Origin: Methanohalophilus euhalobius
Lineage (GTDB): Archaea > Halobacteriota > Methanosarcinia > Methanosarcinales > Methanosarcinaceae
Direction: 5' to 3'
DNA: 64,000 bases
Assembly (NCBI RefSeq): GCF_900215215.1
Contig: NZ_OBDR01000003.1
Span: forward strand, 165,410-229,409
This document shows positions 8,782-18,259 of the stretch, one piece after another. Below the pieces are notes generated by a model. It was not told the origin of the DNA and did no database searches. It saw nothing but the letters and a program-made list of their open reading frames with translations. A program made the position numbers and the translations under genes. The stretch's first letter is position 1; each line of letters opens with the position of its first letter.

Positions 8782-8863
8782 ACCAACCAATAATCCCCCA
8801 TCAAAAATAAAGATTGCCCGGAATACAATTATATTTTAATAGTAGTAGAATTATTTTCCTCCT

Positions 8864-9631
8864 ATGTTTAAAAAGTCATTAATTATGGTCGTTGCTCTTC
8901 TCATACTTATTTCGTGTGGATGTCTTTCTTCGGAGGAAAGCCAGATCGGGAATTCGACCACAACGGTTGCCAGCGTGATAGATGGGGATACTTTCGTGAC
9001 GGATTCCGGGGAGAAAGTAAGACTAATCGGGATAGATACACCGGAGGTGGATGAACCCTATTATACCAAGGCAAAAGATTATTTGTCCAACCGGATCGAA
9101 GGTAAACAGGTTTTGCTGGAAGGGGATAGCAGTAACCGGGATACTTATGGCCGTCTCTTGAGATATGTCTGGCTTGACGGTGAACTGGTAAACAGGGAGC
9201 TTGTGGAAGAAGGTTTGGCTCTGGCCAGGGCCTATGAGCCCGACACGAAGTATCAGCATATTTTTGCTGAAGCCCAGCAACATGCAAGAACTGAGAAATT
9301 AGGGATTTGGTCCTATTCGAAAAATAACAATACCGCAGTTATTTCTTATCTGGAAGCAGGCAGCCATGTAGGTGAGGTGAACACGGTTGAAGGTAGGGTG
9401 GTATCAACAGCTAAAAATGAAGAGGATGGCATAATCTATCTGAATTTCCATGATCCTTACAAAGGTTACTTCACTGTAATAATATGGCAGGACAGCTGGT
9501 CAAATTTCCCCCAATCTCCTGATACTTACTATGAAGGTAAGGATGTGCTGGTGACAGGCAAGATCAAGGATTACAAGGGCACACCTGAGATTGAGATAAG
9601 TGGAGTTTCACAGATTGAAATTGTGGGGTGA
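8864..9631 (+). CDS. Secreted thermonuclease-like lipoprotein (SNase fold plus OB domain)
   Basis: A 255-residue exported protein. The N-terminus has a hydrophobic signal followed by a lipobox-like LISC, so it may be lipid-anchored. Residues about 34-150 form a staphylococcal-nuclease domain with ASVIDGDTF, VRLIGIDTPE (conserved Arg and Glu) and DTYGRLLRYVW (second catalytic Arg), so it should be active on DNA or RNA. The last ~100 residues look like an OB-fold, with VEGRVVST at the start and VLVTGKIKDYKGTPEI near the end. Nutrient scavenging from extracellular nucleic acid is a reasonable but untested role. Confidence 0.88.
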   Translation: MFKKSLIMVVALLILISCGCLSSEESQIGNSTTTVASVIDGDTFVTDSGEKVRLIGIDTPEVDEPYYTKAKDYLSNRIEGKQVLLEGDSSNRDTYGRLLRYVWLDGELVNRELVEEGLALARAYEPDTKYQHIFAEAQQHARTEKLGIWSYSKNNNTAVISYLEAGSHVGEVNTVEGRVVSTAKNEEDGIIYLNFHDPYKGYFTVIIWQDSWSNFPQSPDTYYEGKDVLVTGKIKDYKGTPEIEISGVSQIEIVG

Positions 9632-9884
9632 ACTTAAAGGAATCTTTGTCACCTCCTGTTGCACAATTGGTTTACCGGTAATAATGTAGCATCGTCATTA
9701 TTTTCCTTGATATTTTTTTGAAAACTGAAATGACAATAGCAATCATTGCATACAGCAGTAAAAATCAAATATCCAGAATGGATGAATGACGGATAAATCA
9801 TTCCTCCCTTCGTACTGATACAACTAGATCTTCACAAAAATACAGAGACTATCAAACAAATTTGTTATTATATGAATGAATATA

Positions 9885-10181
9885 TCAATCCGTGCAGATG
9901 CACGGATTCTTTCCACAGGTAGGACAACTCTGTGGATATTTTTCGTTGAATACCTCTTCCAGGTCTATCCCGTAGAGATTTGCCAGTGCCCCAATCCATG
10001 CAAAACAGTCAGCCAATTCCTCCCGGATGCTCTCCGGGTCATCCCGCCGGATAGCCTCGGCCAACTCACCCACTTCTTCCACCAGCCAGAGGGCGGTCGC
10101 TGTTTTTCCCCGCCTTTTGTCGTTCTCCAGATAGAGATCGCACATCAATTGCTGGAAGGCTGCTATCTCCATTATTGTCAC
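9885..10181 (-). CDS. MazG-like nucleotide pyrophosphohydrolase with C-terminal Cys cluster
   Basis: All-alpha NTP pyrophosphatase of 98 residues. The acidic metal-binding pattern is ALWLVEEVGELAEAI followed by EELADCFAW, and the C-terminus adds a zinc-knuckle-like CPTCGKNPCICTD. It starts one base after the end of hisF and is almost certainly co-transcribed with it. HisE, the phosphoribosyl-ATP pyrophosphohydrolase, is also a MazG-fold enzyme, so a histidine-pathway role must be considered, but the motif spacing and Cys tail fit the MazG-like family better. Confidence 0.82.
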   Translation of the reverse strand: MTIMEIAAFQQLMCDLYLENDKRRGKTATALWLVEEVGELAEAIRRDDPESIREELADCFAWIGALANLYGIDLEEVFNEKYPQSCPTCGKNPCICTD

Positions 10182-10182
10182 C

Positions 10183-11004
10183 TCAGGGACGTACAGGCAC
10201 GTTGTTCTTACGCAGGTGTTTTTTCACATCATCAACCGTATATTCCCCGAAGTGGAAAATGCTGGCAGCCAGTCCTGCATCGGCTTTACCTTTTACAAAC
10301 CCTTCCTTCATGTGTTCAGGGCCACCCACACCGCCGGAAGCAATAATCGGGATTTCCAGTTCCTCGGACAGTTTGCGGGTTATCGGCAGGTCAAAACCAT
10401 CATAGGTACCATCACGGTCCATGCTGGTTAGCAGGATCTCACCCGCACCCAGTTCTTCCACCTGTTTGGCCCACTGTACAGTATCGATACCGGTACGTTT
10501 GCGTCCGCCATAGATGACAACCTCATACCATACCCGGCTTCCGTCCTCAAGTTCGATGATGGTCTTGTCGGGATTGTTCTCAACGTCTGTATTGCGCTTA
10601 CAATCAATAGCAACAACAATACACTGGGAGCCGAATATGTCCGCACCTTCCCGCACAAGTCCAGGGCTTTTGACCGCGGCGGTGTTGATGGAGACCTTAT
10701 CCGCACCCGCACGCAGGATTTCACGGATACGTTGCACCGAACCAATTCCTCCCCCCACTGTCAGGGGAATGAAAACCTCGTTGGCTGTGCGCTGTATTAC
10801 ATCGATCATGGTATCCCTGCCTTCATGGGATGCCGTGATATCCAGGAAAACCAGTTCGTCAGCGCCCTGTTCATTATAGCGTTTTGCCAGTTCCACCGGA
10901 TCACCGGCTTTCCTGAGGTCAAGGAATTCCACACCCTTAACTACGGTCCCGCCGGCTTCATCCAGGGTTACATCAAGACACGGGATGATTCTTTTTGTGA
11001 GCAT
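10183..11004 (-). CDS. hisF: Imidazole glycerol phosphate synthase, cyclase subunit
   Basis: TIM-barrel cyclase of 273 residues that, with HisH, makes imidazole glycerol phosphate and AICAR in histidine synthesis. The catalytic aspartates are in IIPCLDVT (near residue 11) and VVAIDCKR (near 130), with phosphate-binding glycines in TVGGGI and ASGGVGG. hisH is 43 kb away at 53.4 kb and hisI at 58.5 kb, so the pathway is scattered. It is followed directly by the MazG-like gene. Confidence 0.95.
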   Translation of the reverse strand: MLTKRIIPCLDVTLDEAGGTVVKGVEFLDLRKAGDPVELAKRYNEQGADELVFLDITASHEGRDTMIDVIQRTANEVFIPLTVGGGIGSVQRIREILRAGADKVSINTAAVKSPGLVREGADIFGSQCIVVAIDCKRNTDVENNPDKTIIELEDGSRVWYEVVIYGGRKRTGIDTVQWAKQVEELGAGEILLTSMDRDGTYDGFDLPITRKLSEELEIPIIASGGVGGPEHMKEGFVKGKADAGLAASIFHFGEYTVDDVKKHLRKNNVPVRP

Positions 11005-11125
11005 GCAATTGACAATGAACCATTATTGTATTAAATATTGCTGTAGAAATACAGTACCTACTTCGTAAATTACATATACGTACAATAAATACATTCTATT
11101 GTTGACTAAAAACGGGAGTGGTTGT

Positions 11126-11404
11126 ATGATGTACAGCAGGCATGCGTATGCCTCACCAGTGAGACATATGCTACATGACATGCCGCATGATTCCTTTGTC
11201 AATGCACACGTAGTGCTGCAGGATAAAAGAGAATGCGACATACCCCGGATCACTGATTGCAGGGAAACTTCCGACGGCAAATGGATTGTATTTGCCCAGC
11301 ATATCGAGGATCGGGAAAAGGCAACATTCCTTAAGAAAAGGGATGTGCAGAGTTTCTATGTTTTTTATGTGCATACCCCGCATGACACCGGGGCATGTGC
11401 TTAA
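11126..11404 (+). CDS. Small hypothetical protein, 92 aa
   Basis: Unrecognised small protein, rich in His, Asp and Arg, with no membrane segment. I choose the ATG at 11126 because GGGAG lies 8 bases upstream; the longer frame would need a TTG at 11099. It is divergent from hisF and followed by a 466-base gap before cbiO. A segment from about residue 48 (DGKWIVFAQHIEDREKATF) looks like an ordinary alpha/beta fold. Reality as a gene is supported by the ribosome-binding site and the clean frame only. Confidence 0.5.
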   Translation: MMYSRHAYASPVRHMLHDMPHDSFVNAHVVLQDKRECDIPRITDCRETSDGKWIVFAQHIEDREKATFLKKRDVQSFYVFYVHTPHDTGACA

Positions 11405-11870
11405 TTTTTTTTCAATATCTTAAGAAAAGGTGATATGAAAGCATAAATTCAGCCTTGATTAGCCTATACTACATGCAATTAAATCACAAAATAATAAATA
11501 TTAGTAACACTTATTGCTTTTCCTATATATAATAATCCTACAGGAAGAGTACAAAAGACTGATAAGATCATATTTTGAGAAAACACGGAAAATCGTAATG
11601 TATGTGCGGAGTTTTTGAACATCAATTTATTATGTGTTGTCCTGTTACTAGATGTATTTTCGTGCCTCTGACTTCTTATTGGGATTCGTAAAGATAGTAT
11701 ATTCTTAACTCCGGACTGACCAACAGATCACAGACACAATAAATGAATATGATAAACGGTGAAATAGGTAATACTAAACAACTATTTATAACAGCGTCCT
11801 TATGTAGAACCAAAAATTCCATCCTGAAAAGTATCTCATTTTCCCGTAAGAAGCACAGTGATCGATCAAC
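11405..11870. promoter_or_regulatory. 466-bp intergenic region with cbiO promoter
   Basis: No convincing ORF. The only element I can support is a TATA-like box, ACTATTTATAAC, around 11780-11790, about 85 bases upstream of the cbiO ATG and flanked by purines resembling a BRE, which would give a leader of about 60 bases. No riboswitch-like conserved structure was recognised. The remaining AT-rich sequence shows nothing identifiable. Confidence 0.4.
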
Positions 11871-12731
11871 ATGACAAGTGATAGCCCTTTGATAGAGCTT
11901 AAAGAAACCTCATATTTCTACGCAAACAGCAAAACAAGAGCTCTTGACAATGTAAACCTGAGGATATACCCCGGAGAGAAGATAGCACTCCTCGGAGCGA
12001 ATGGTGCAGGAAAGTCAACACTTTTCAAACATCTGAACGGCATACTCAAACCAAGTTCAGGCCAGGTTATTGTCAATGGACAGAAGATCTCCAGGAAGAA
12101 CATAAAAGAAGTGAGACAGACCGTGGGGATCGTATTCCAGGACCCCAATGATCAGATACTGGCACCTACTGTCGAGCAGGATGTTGCTTTTGGACCAATG
12201 AACATGGGACTTCCCATCAAGGAGGTTGAGAGCAGAGTCTCCGAAGCCCTTGAACTTGTACACATGTCAGGTTTTGAAGAACGCTCACCTCATCACCTGA
12301 GCGGAGGGCAGAAAAAACTTGTGGCAATCGCCGGTATATTGGCCATGCGACCGCAGGTAGTAGTACTTGATGAACCCACTGCGGGACTGGATCCGCTGAC
12401 CGCCAATAAGGTAATCAGTGTGATAGAGAAAATGAACAAAGATATGGGAATAACTGTAATACTTTCAACCCATGACGTTGATATCGTACCTCTATTTGCT
12501 GACAGGGTCTATGTTATCCACCATGGAAGGATTGAAGCAGAGGGAACCGCCAGAGAGATATTCAAAAAACATGAGATACTGGAACATGCACACCTGAGGA
12601 TGCCCAGAATCGCAGAGGTCTTCGAGCTGCTGCTGGAGAGTGGAATCGAGGTGGATATAAAGATAACACCACACGATGCAAGGGATGAAATACTTCGTCT
12701 TCTGGGAATGCAGGCAGGAAAATGCAGATAA
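11871..12731 (+). CDS. cbiO: Cobalt/nickel ECF transporter ATPase
   Basis: ABC ATPase of 286 residues energising an energy-coupling-factor metal importer. Walker A is LGANGAGKST, the signature is HHLSGGQKK, Walker B is VVVLDEPTAGLDP and the switch His is in STHDVDI. The C-terminal ~60 residues are the usual CbiO accessory tail, without the His-rich extension seen in the remnant at 16.2-16.45 kb. It overlaps cbiQ by 10 bases. Cobalt (B12 for methyltransferases) and nickel (F430, CODH) are both in heavy demand in methylotrophic methanogens; sequence alone does not decide which is carried. Confidence 0.92.
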   Translation: MTSDSPLIELKETSYFYANSKTRALDNVNLRIYPGEKIALLGANGAGKSTLFKHLNGILKPSSGQVIVNGQKISRKNIKEVRQTVGIVFQDPNDQILAPTVEQDVAFGPMNMGLPIKEVESRVSEALELVHMSGFEERSPHHLSGGQKKLVAIAGILAMRPQVVVLDEPTAGLDPLTANKVISVIEKMNKDMGITVILSTHDVDIVPLFADRVYVIHHGRIEAEGTAREIFKKHEILEHAHLRMPRIAEVFELLLESGIEVDIKITPHDARDEILRLLGMQAGKCR

Positions 12732-13528
12732 CGCTTACCGATATCGAGAGAGAATCCTACAAGAACAGTCCCGTTCACGGCCTTGACGGCAGGGTCGAGA
12801 TACTTGTGACAATTGCAATAATAGTCTTTGCAGTAAGCCTTCCGCGCATAGATGACAGCAATTTCATTCGCCTTGCAATAATTGAATTGTACCTTATCAT
12901 CCTGATACTGCTAGCAAGACTGAATCTTTTCTACGTGCTGGTCAGATTCCTTGCAGTGCTGCCATTTGGACTGTCAATAGTCCTGATTCAACCCTTTGTG
13001 AGACAACCTTTCATTGATACGTTCACAGTATATACAGAGCTCCCGCTTGGCATCACAATGACCTATGAAGGCACATACTTCGGATTGACACTTCTTGCAA
13101 AATACACAGTCTGTGTGACAGCCATCGTACTTCTTTCCTCCACAATGAAGATGAACGAAATGGTCGTATCCGCAAGGCGCCTTGGAATTCCCAGGGAATT
13201 CACGCTTCTGCTGACAATGATGGTAAGGTATCTCTTCGTATTCTGGATAATGCTCAAGCGCATCAGGACAGCCCAACAGACCCGCCTTTTTGACATATGG
13301 AACAAAAATGCACCGCGCAGATGGATACTTGAGCAGGTGGGATATACAATCAGTTCTTTGTTCATCCGCTCCTATGAACAGGGGGAGCGAACGTACATCA
13401 GCATGTTATGCAGGGGTTACGGGAATGATACTGCCAACATCTATATGCACAGTAACAAATTAAGATTCAAGGATGTTTTCTTTTTCTTAGCAACAACCGT
13501 AATTTTGATATTTTCTGCTGTTATGTAA
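12722..13528 (+). CDS. cbiQ: Cobalt/nickel ECF transporter transmembrane protein
   Basis: Integral membrane T-component of 268 residues with several hydrophobic helices (for example residues 26-45, 50-65, 68-90, 110-140). The cytosolic coupling motifs are also present: MVVSARRLGIPREF and the C-terminal EQGERTYISMLCRGYG, which matches the ARG-like coupling helix of CbiQ. It probably pairs with CbiO (overlapping upstream) and with CbiM/PDGLE, which lie downstream on the opposite strand. The stop lies a few bases from the end of a decayed insertion sequence, so the insertion has just spared the 3' end. Confidence 0.9.
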   Translation: MQITLTDIERESYKNSPVHGLDGRVEILVTIAIIVFAVSLPRIDDSNFIRLAIIELYLIILILLARLNLFYVLVRFLAVLPFGLSIVLIQPFVRQPFIDTFTVYTELPLGITMTYEGTYFGLTLLAKYTVCVTAIVLLSSTMKMNEMVVSARRLGIPREFTLLLTMMVRYLFVFWIMLKRIRTAQQTRLFDIWNKNAPRRWILEQVGYTISSLFIRSYEQGERTYISMLCRGYGNDTANIYMHSNKLRFKDVFFFLATTVILIFSAVM

Positions 13529-13534
13529 AAAAGG

Positions 13535-14112
13535 CTCTGTAGAAAAACTCATTTGAATAATTACTGAAACAGAGATTGCCCGACCTATATTATGGAATAA
13601 GAACTTGAACTTAACTTCTTTGACCTGATTTCTGTATTTCCTTGTCCTCAATTCTTCTCTATACTTCCTTTCCAAAACAGAAAACATCGTCTCTGCCAGG
13701 TTTCTATAATGGTATATATTTTCATCAAATTCATCTCTCATCTTTCGACGATATACCATTAATTCAACAAGTTTAACTAACTCAACAAGGTTAACAACAT
13801 CTCTATAGTTCTTACCTGTGTACTCTTTGATCAATACCAGTGTCATTAACTGATGTTGAGTATATTTTCGTTTGGGATACTTACAACTGTGGATTGGAAG
13901 ATGAGATATACAGCTACAGACAAGCTGTATCAATAAAGTTTAATTAATCGCTTGACATGCCATCAAATCACAGATTTAATGGGAATTCCAGATTTCCAAT
14001 CTGGAACAAAATACATTCATCACCTTTGTGTTTTTATGGCTAAAATCACATTGGGAATTGTTCTTATAAAAGTAATTATTAGTGGAAATTAGAAGAAAGG
14101 GTTTCTACAGAG
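13535..14112 (-). mobile_element. Internally deleted insertion sequence with terminal inverted repeats
   Basis: The element is bounded by CTCTGTAGAAA on the left and its complement TTTCTACAGAG on the right, with a second shared stretch AATAATTACT inside each end. On the minus strand it carries a shortened transposase frame (to 13933). The N-terminal piece KRKYTQHQLMTLVLIKEYTG is joined to a C-terminal piece (RNLAETMFSVLERKYREE), as in IS4/IS5-superfamily DDE transposases with the catalytic middle missing. It cannot move by itself. I saw no clear target-site duplication. Confidence 0.75.
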
Positions 14113-14175
14113 ATGCAAAAAATTAAAAGAAGGTATAAATACTCCACACCAAACGCAACGCTTAAAGGCAGAGGA

Positions 14176-14484
14176 TCATTTCTTTACTAATTTTCCGATG
14201 ACAAAAGCAATGACCAACATCATGAGAGTGCCAGAGACGATAGCTACCACTTCACCCGTCTTACCATGGCCTTCAATCGCGTAATCAGGCACTGGTGACT
14301 CGAAGACCGGATCCATTTCTTCCATGGCGGCCATCTTTACTTCATCAATTACATCATAGGATGCACTCTCAAGACCATCAGGGTCCTGAGATGCAATAAA
14401 AGGTGCAAGGACGGATATTAGCAATGCAATGGCAATACCTGCGTAAAGGAACTTCATGTTGTTTTCTGACATGATCTCACTCAT
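14176..14484 (-). CDS. PDGLE-domain small transporter component (CbiN-like)
   Basis: A 102-residue membrane protein with two hydrophobic helices (about residues 10-30 and 80-98). The motif SQDPDGLESA just after the first helix is diagnostic of PDGLE-domain proteins, which replace CbiN in many archaeal nickel/cobalt ECF transporters. It overlaps the end of cbiM by 4 bases (ATGA), so the two are translationally coupled. Confidence 0.88.
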   Translation of the reverse strand: MSEIMSENNMKFLYAGIAIALLISVLAPFIASQDPDGLESASYDVIDEVKMAAMEEMDPVFESPVPDYAIEGHGKTGEVVAIVSGTLMMLVIAFVIGKLVKK

Positions 14485-15140
14485 GCTGTCACACCTCCTG
14501 ACTCTGCACTCAGAAAGGAGTTATCAAGAAGATCCGGCCTTGATTTCTGGATTGCTGTTATCACTATGGCAGTGATAAGACCTTCGCCTACGAACCCTAT
14601 TATCAGATGATACAGACCCATTGCTGTAAGTCCTGCAGCAAGCGGGAAGGTTCCTGCAATGTACATTTCAACAGCACAGGCAAGGGCAGATACGAATAGA
14701 CCAAGCCATGCACCGATGAAGGCGGAAATTGTTATACTGAGCTTGCTTTTCCTGAGAGCGACAAATGTGTAATAGCCCAGAAATCCAGAAATTACGCCCA
14801 TGTTAAGGATATTTGCGCCCATTACAGTGATACCACCGTCAGCAAATACAAAACCCTGCACAAGCAGGACAAGTGTGAGTACAAGTACACCTGCAAAGGG
14901 GCTTCCGAAGATAATAGCCACAAGAGCTGCCCCGATCATATGACCACTGGTACCCATGCCGATTGGAATATTTAGAGCCTGTATTGCAAAAATACCAGCT
15001 GCAAGAGCTGCCAGTATAGGTACTTTTGTGTCATCAAGTTCTTTTCGAGCCCATTTGACGGACATAAAAATAAATGGGAGGGCAATGACCCAATAAATCA
15101 TTGCCTGACTTAAAGGCATAAATGAATCTGGTATATGCAT
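14481..15140 (-). CDS. cbiM: Cobalt/nickel ECF transporter substrate-binding protein
   Basis: S-component of a metal ECF importer, about 219 residues. I place the start at 15140 because the resulting N-terminus MHIPDSFM is the conserved CbiM metal-binding N-terminus with His2, and because GAGG lies just upstream; the longer frame from 15203 adds a non-homologous leader. Further family motifs are IPIGMGTSGHMIGAALVAI and ADGGITVMGANILNMG. It is transcribed towards cbiQ, opposite to cbiO-cbiQ, which is unusual because these four genes normally form one operon. Confidence 0.92.
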   Translation of the reverse strand: MHIPDSFMPLSQAMIYWVIALPFIFMSVKWARKELDDTKVPILAALAAGIFAIQALNIPIGMGTSGHMIGAALVAIIFGSPFAGVLVLTLVLLVQGFVFADGGITVMGANILNMGVISGFLGYYTFVALRKSKLSITISAFIGAWLGLFVSALACAVEMYIAGTFPLAAGLTAMGLYHLIIGFVGEGLITAIVITAIQKSRPDLLDNSFLSAESGGVTA

Positions 15141-15289
15141 TTTAATTCCTCTTTTTGTTAATTGAACAAAATTCAATATGAAATTTGTTCTCATTCGTAA
15201 CACTTACATGAATGGAAATAGTGTCATATATATTTATGGGATAGATTAAGCCTGCTACCGTATTGTTCTCTGATATTTTAGGATGCAGA

Positions 15290-16119
15290 ATAAGTCCTGC
15301 GACAATAATGAACACAGAACGCAGTTGCTTTGCAAAACTTGAAGGTTTTGAAAACAAAATGAACAATACCTTAAACAATCTCCTGTGATCAATCTGGATG
15401 AAACTGGGATGAGGATTAATGCAACTCGTGATTGGCTCCATGTGGCGGGGACGAACAAACTGAAATATTATTTCCCACATAAAAAGAGAGGTTCAGATGC
15501 AATGAACACATGGGTATTCTACCAGGTCACACTAGTGTTGCAACTCATAATTTCTGGAAACCTTACAACAAATACGATTGGAAGCATTCATTATGAAATG
15601 CGCATCTATTGAGGGAGTGGAGCTTCTGAAAATAGTGATCAACAATGGCCAAAGATAATGCCAGATCTGTTGATGTGCATCAAACATCATGTTAATAATG
15701 GTCTTTTAGATCCGGAGTCAAATCAAAGGTTAAGTGAAGATTAGGGTCACGTCATTTGTTTTGGGATAAGTGAAAATCCTCCAGACCTTGAATCAAATGT
15801 TCAGTCTGGAAAACAAGGACCTAAAAAGCAAACCACGGTAAAGAATTTGCTGGATCGGTTTATAGGATACAAGGAAGATATCATGCAGATTATGTACTAC
15901 CCAAACGTTCCCTTTGATAACAATCAGGAGGAAAGAGACATCAGGATGACGAAAGTACAGCAGAAGATATCAGGTACTTTCCGTAGCGAAAAGGGTACAA
16001 GGAATTTCTGCCGCCTTAGGGGTTACGTTTCTGCTGTCAACAAGAAATCTGTATCTGTTATAGACTCGATCAGTGAAATATTCTATGGGATTCCACTTAT
16101 TCCATTATTGCAGAATTGA
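15290..16119 (+). pseudogene. Decayed IS66-family transposase
   Basis: Pieces of an IS66-type transposase in changing frames. Around 15300-15370 is a stretch reading FENKMNNTLNNLL. From 15385 comes the DDE-core segment NLDETGMRINATRDWLHVAG. Near 15650-15830 the translated pieces PKIMPDLLMCIKHHVNNGLL and ENPPDLESNVQSGK appear. From 15847 to 16119 is the C-terminal segment PFDNNQEERDIRMTKVQQKI, a hallmark of the family. Frameshifts, an in-frame stop and the missing N-terminus show that it is dead. It lies between cbiM and the 3' remnant of a second cbiO. Confidence 0.85.
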
Positions 16120-16162
16120 GCGCAGATAGAGAAGTCAGCGTGGTGGAAACGAGCTAGGCTGA

Positions 16163-16450
16163 ATAGTTACAAATCGGGAAATAATTGCCGAAGGTACGCC
16201 TCGCGAAATATTTTCAGACTGGCAATTACTCAGGGATAACAATCTGGAGGCACCCGATGTGTTCAAACTATTCCAGGTACTCACATGTTTTGGATATGAC
16301 TGTGAGAAGTTGCCCTTAAGCATTAATGAAGCAGTTGAAGAATTAACAAAAACGATAGAAAGTGGCAAAGGACATGTCCACCTGCACATTCATGAACATA
16401 CCCACAGGAATGTCAGTGAGTACCTGAGTAACTATAATCACCACTCATAA
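16163..16450 (+). pseudogene. 3' remnant of a second cbiO with His-rich tail
   Basis: Translating from 16163 gives NREIIAEGTPREIFSDWQLL and continues to APDVFKLFQVLTCFGYDC, which is the C-terminal third of a CbiO ATPase. It ends in a His-rich tail (HVHLHIHEHTH). The Walker A, Walker B and signature motifs are absent, and a stop codon precedes the fragment directly. It is not a copy of the intact cbiO at 11.9 kb, whose tail differs. The remnant abuts the decayed IS66 transposase, which probably removed the 5' part. The GTG at 16259 could still start a 63-aa peptide, but no function is expected. Confidence 0.8.
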
Positions 16451-16462
16451 AAAATAACCTTC

Positions 16463-18229
16463 TCATTCATCCAGAGTGTAATAATAATATTCACCCTTGG
16501 ATTTTTGCAACCTGTCCAGATGTGAATCCTTTTTATTGACCCGGGGCCGGGACGTATCTTCATCACGGCGAAAAGTTATGTCCAGGTTGGAGAGGAACTT
16601 ATTCATTCCTTTCTGCATACCGGTCGGAGAATGGGCTTCACCATATACAGCCGGCTCACCTTCAAACACAATCAACCTTTCACTTAGCATATCGATCATG
16701 TAAATATCATGATCTACAACCATGGCGGTTTTCTTATTGTTCTCGGCAAAACGCTTGATGGTCCTGGTGGCCTGGGAACGCTGCTCTACATCAAGATGAG
16801 CACTGGGTTCATCCAGAATATACATGTCTGCATCCCTGGTCAAACAGGCTGCTATTGCAACCCTCTGTAGTTCACCACCACTGAGGTCTGTCAGCATGCG
16901 GTCATAGAGTCTTTCAAGCTGGAGAGGTTTGGCAATCTCGGCCTCATAGTAACTGGTGTCGACCTTTGAGGAGATTCCCCTCAGGAAATACTTAACCGGC
17001 AGATTCTGATCAACTACGACATACTGGGGCTTATAGGAAATGGATATATCAAAATCCATCTCTCCACCATCCGGTTCCTCCTCGCCCGCAAGGACCTTTA
17101 CGAAAGTGGACTTACCGATTCCATTGGGACCGACAACACCGAGCACTTCACCGTTTTTAAGAGAACCTCCAGCTGCTTTGAGGCTAAACTTATCATAGTT
17201 CTTGGAAAAGCCCTCATATTCCACAAGCGTGCCTACTTCTTTTTCAGCTCTTGGGGGATGTACCTCAAAATTAATACTGTCCGGCCTGACACGCACATTT
17301 TCCTCGGGAAGATAGCCTTTGAGATACTGATTGATGGCAATACGCACTCCCTTGGGATGAGTAATCACACCATAGCCGGAAGGCATACCATAAGCAACAT
17401 GTACCACATCAGAGAGCATGTCCAGAATTGCCAGATCGTGTTCTACAACAAGTACGGCCTTGTCCTGTGAAATTTCCTGAATTAACTGGGACACTTTTAT
17501 ACGCTGGTAAATGTCAAGATAGGGACTGATCTCATCAAAAAAGTAGAAATCGGCATCTTTGGCAGCACAGGCAGCAATCGCTACTCTCTGGAGTTCCCCT
17601 CCGCTCAAGTCCCCGATATTGCGATCCATTATATGAGATAAACCGAGTTTATTCACAAGATCATCCAGCCTGCCGCATTCATCTGTATTTTCAAGCAGTT
17701 CACGGGTTTTGCCCTTGAAAGCTTTGGGGATCATATCCACATTCTGGGGTTTCTGGGAAACTTTTATAGTGCCTTCTGCAACCTTGCTGAAATATTCATA
17801 CATAGAGGTTCCTGAATAATATTCAAGCACCTCATCCCAGCTTCCTTCCTCACCACCAAAATTGGGGATCATGTTTCCTGAAAGAATCTGCACACAGGTA
17901 CTTTTACCGATACCATTGGGCCCCAGAATACCGGTTACCCTGCCGGTTTCAACTGAAGGCAGGCCATAGAGTGCAAAGCCATTGGTACCATAGCGATGGA
18001 TTGGTTTATCCAGTTCCTCGGGCAGGCCAATGATCATAATGGCATCAAAGGGGCATTTATTGACGCATATACCACAACCCACACACATTTCTTCTGAAAT
18101 AATGGGTTTCCCGTCTTCTCCAAAAATGATGGTTTCATCGCCTGTCCTGACGCGGGGACAATATTTCTCACACTCGTGGCTGCATCTTCTGGGCTGACAT
18201 CTATCTTTATTCAGTACTGCAATTCGCAT
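16463..18229 (-). CDS. Ribosome-recycling ATPase ABCE1/Rli1
   Basis: Soluble twin-ABC protein (588 residues) that splits ribosomes after termination. The N-terminus MRIAVLNKDRCQPRRC opens an eight-Cys 4Fe-4S domain (CVGCGICVNKCPF). The two ATPase domains have Walker A GPNGIGKST twice and signatures LSGGELQRVAIA twice. I prefer the ATG at 18229 over a TTG at 18250 because it gives the conserved N-terminus. The membrane protein gene lies 30 bases upstream. The C-terminal EYYYYTLDE tail is short. Confidence 0.95.
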   Translation of the reverse strand: MRIAVLNKDRCQPRRCSHECEKYCPRVRTGDETIIFGEDGKPIISEEMCVGCGICVNKCPFDAIMIIGLPEELDKPIHRYGTNGFALYGLPSVETGRVTGILGPNGIGKSTCVQILSGNMIPNFGGEEGSWDEVLEYYSGTSMYEYFSKVAEGTIKVSQKPQNVDMIPKAFKGKTRELLENTDECGRLDDLVNKLGLSHIMDRNIGDLSGGELQRVAIAACAAKDADFYFFDEISPYLDIYQRIKVSQLIQEISQDKAVLVVEHDLAILDMLSDVVHVAYGMPSGYGVITHPKGVRIAINQYLKGYLPEENVRVRPDSINFEVHPPRAEKEVGTLVEYEGFSKNYDKFSLKAAGGSLKNGEVLGVVGPNGIGKSTFVKVLAGEEEPDGGEMDFDISISYKPQYVVVDQNLPVKYFLRGISSKVDTSYYEAEIAKPLQLERLYDRMLTDLSGGELQRVAIAACLTRDADMYILDEPSAHLDVEQRSQATRTIKRFAENNKKTAMVVDHDIYMIDMLSERLIVFEGEPAVYGEAHSPTGMQKGMNKFLSNLDITFRRDEDTSRPRVNKKDSHLDRLQKSKGEYYYYTLDE

Positions 18230-18259
18230 ATCAAAATACCTGCCAGACAAGAGTGGATA

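Noticed and set aside
11099..11125. Longer version of the 92-aa hypothetical protein
   Set aside because: It would start with TTG and lack a ribosome-binding site, whereas the ATG at 11126 has GGGAG at the right distance.
13531..14116. Target-site duplication around the deleted insertion sequence
   Set aside because: Similar A-runs flank both ends (TGTAAAAAA and ATGCAAAAAA) but they are not directly adjacent to the terminal repeats and could be chance.
15142..15480. 112-aa minus-strand frame upstream of cbiM
   Set aside because: Opposite to the IS66 remnant and in the cbiM leader; no ribosome-binding site or protein-like pattern.
15720..15780. TAG in the IS66 transposase as another pyrrolysine codon
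   Set aside because: The gene has additional frameshifts and deletions, so the TAG is just decay.
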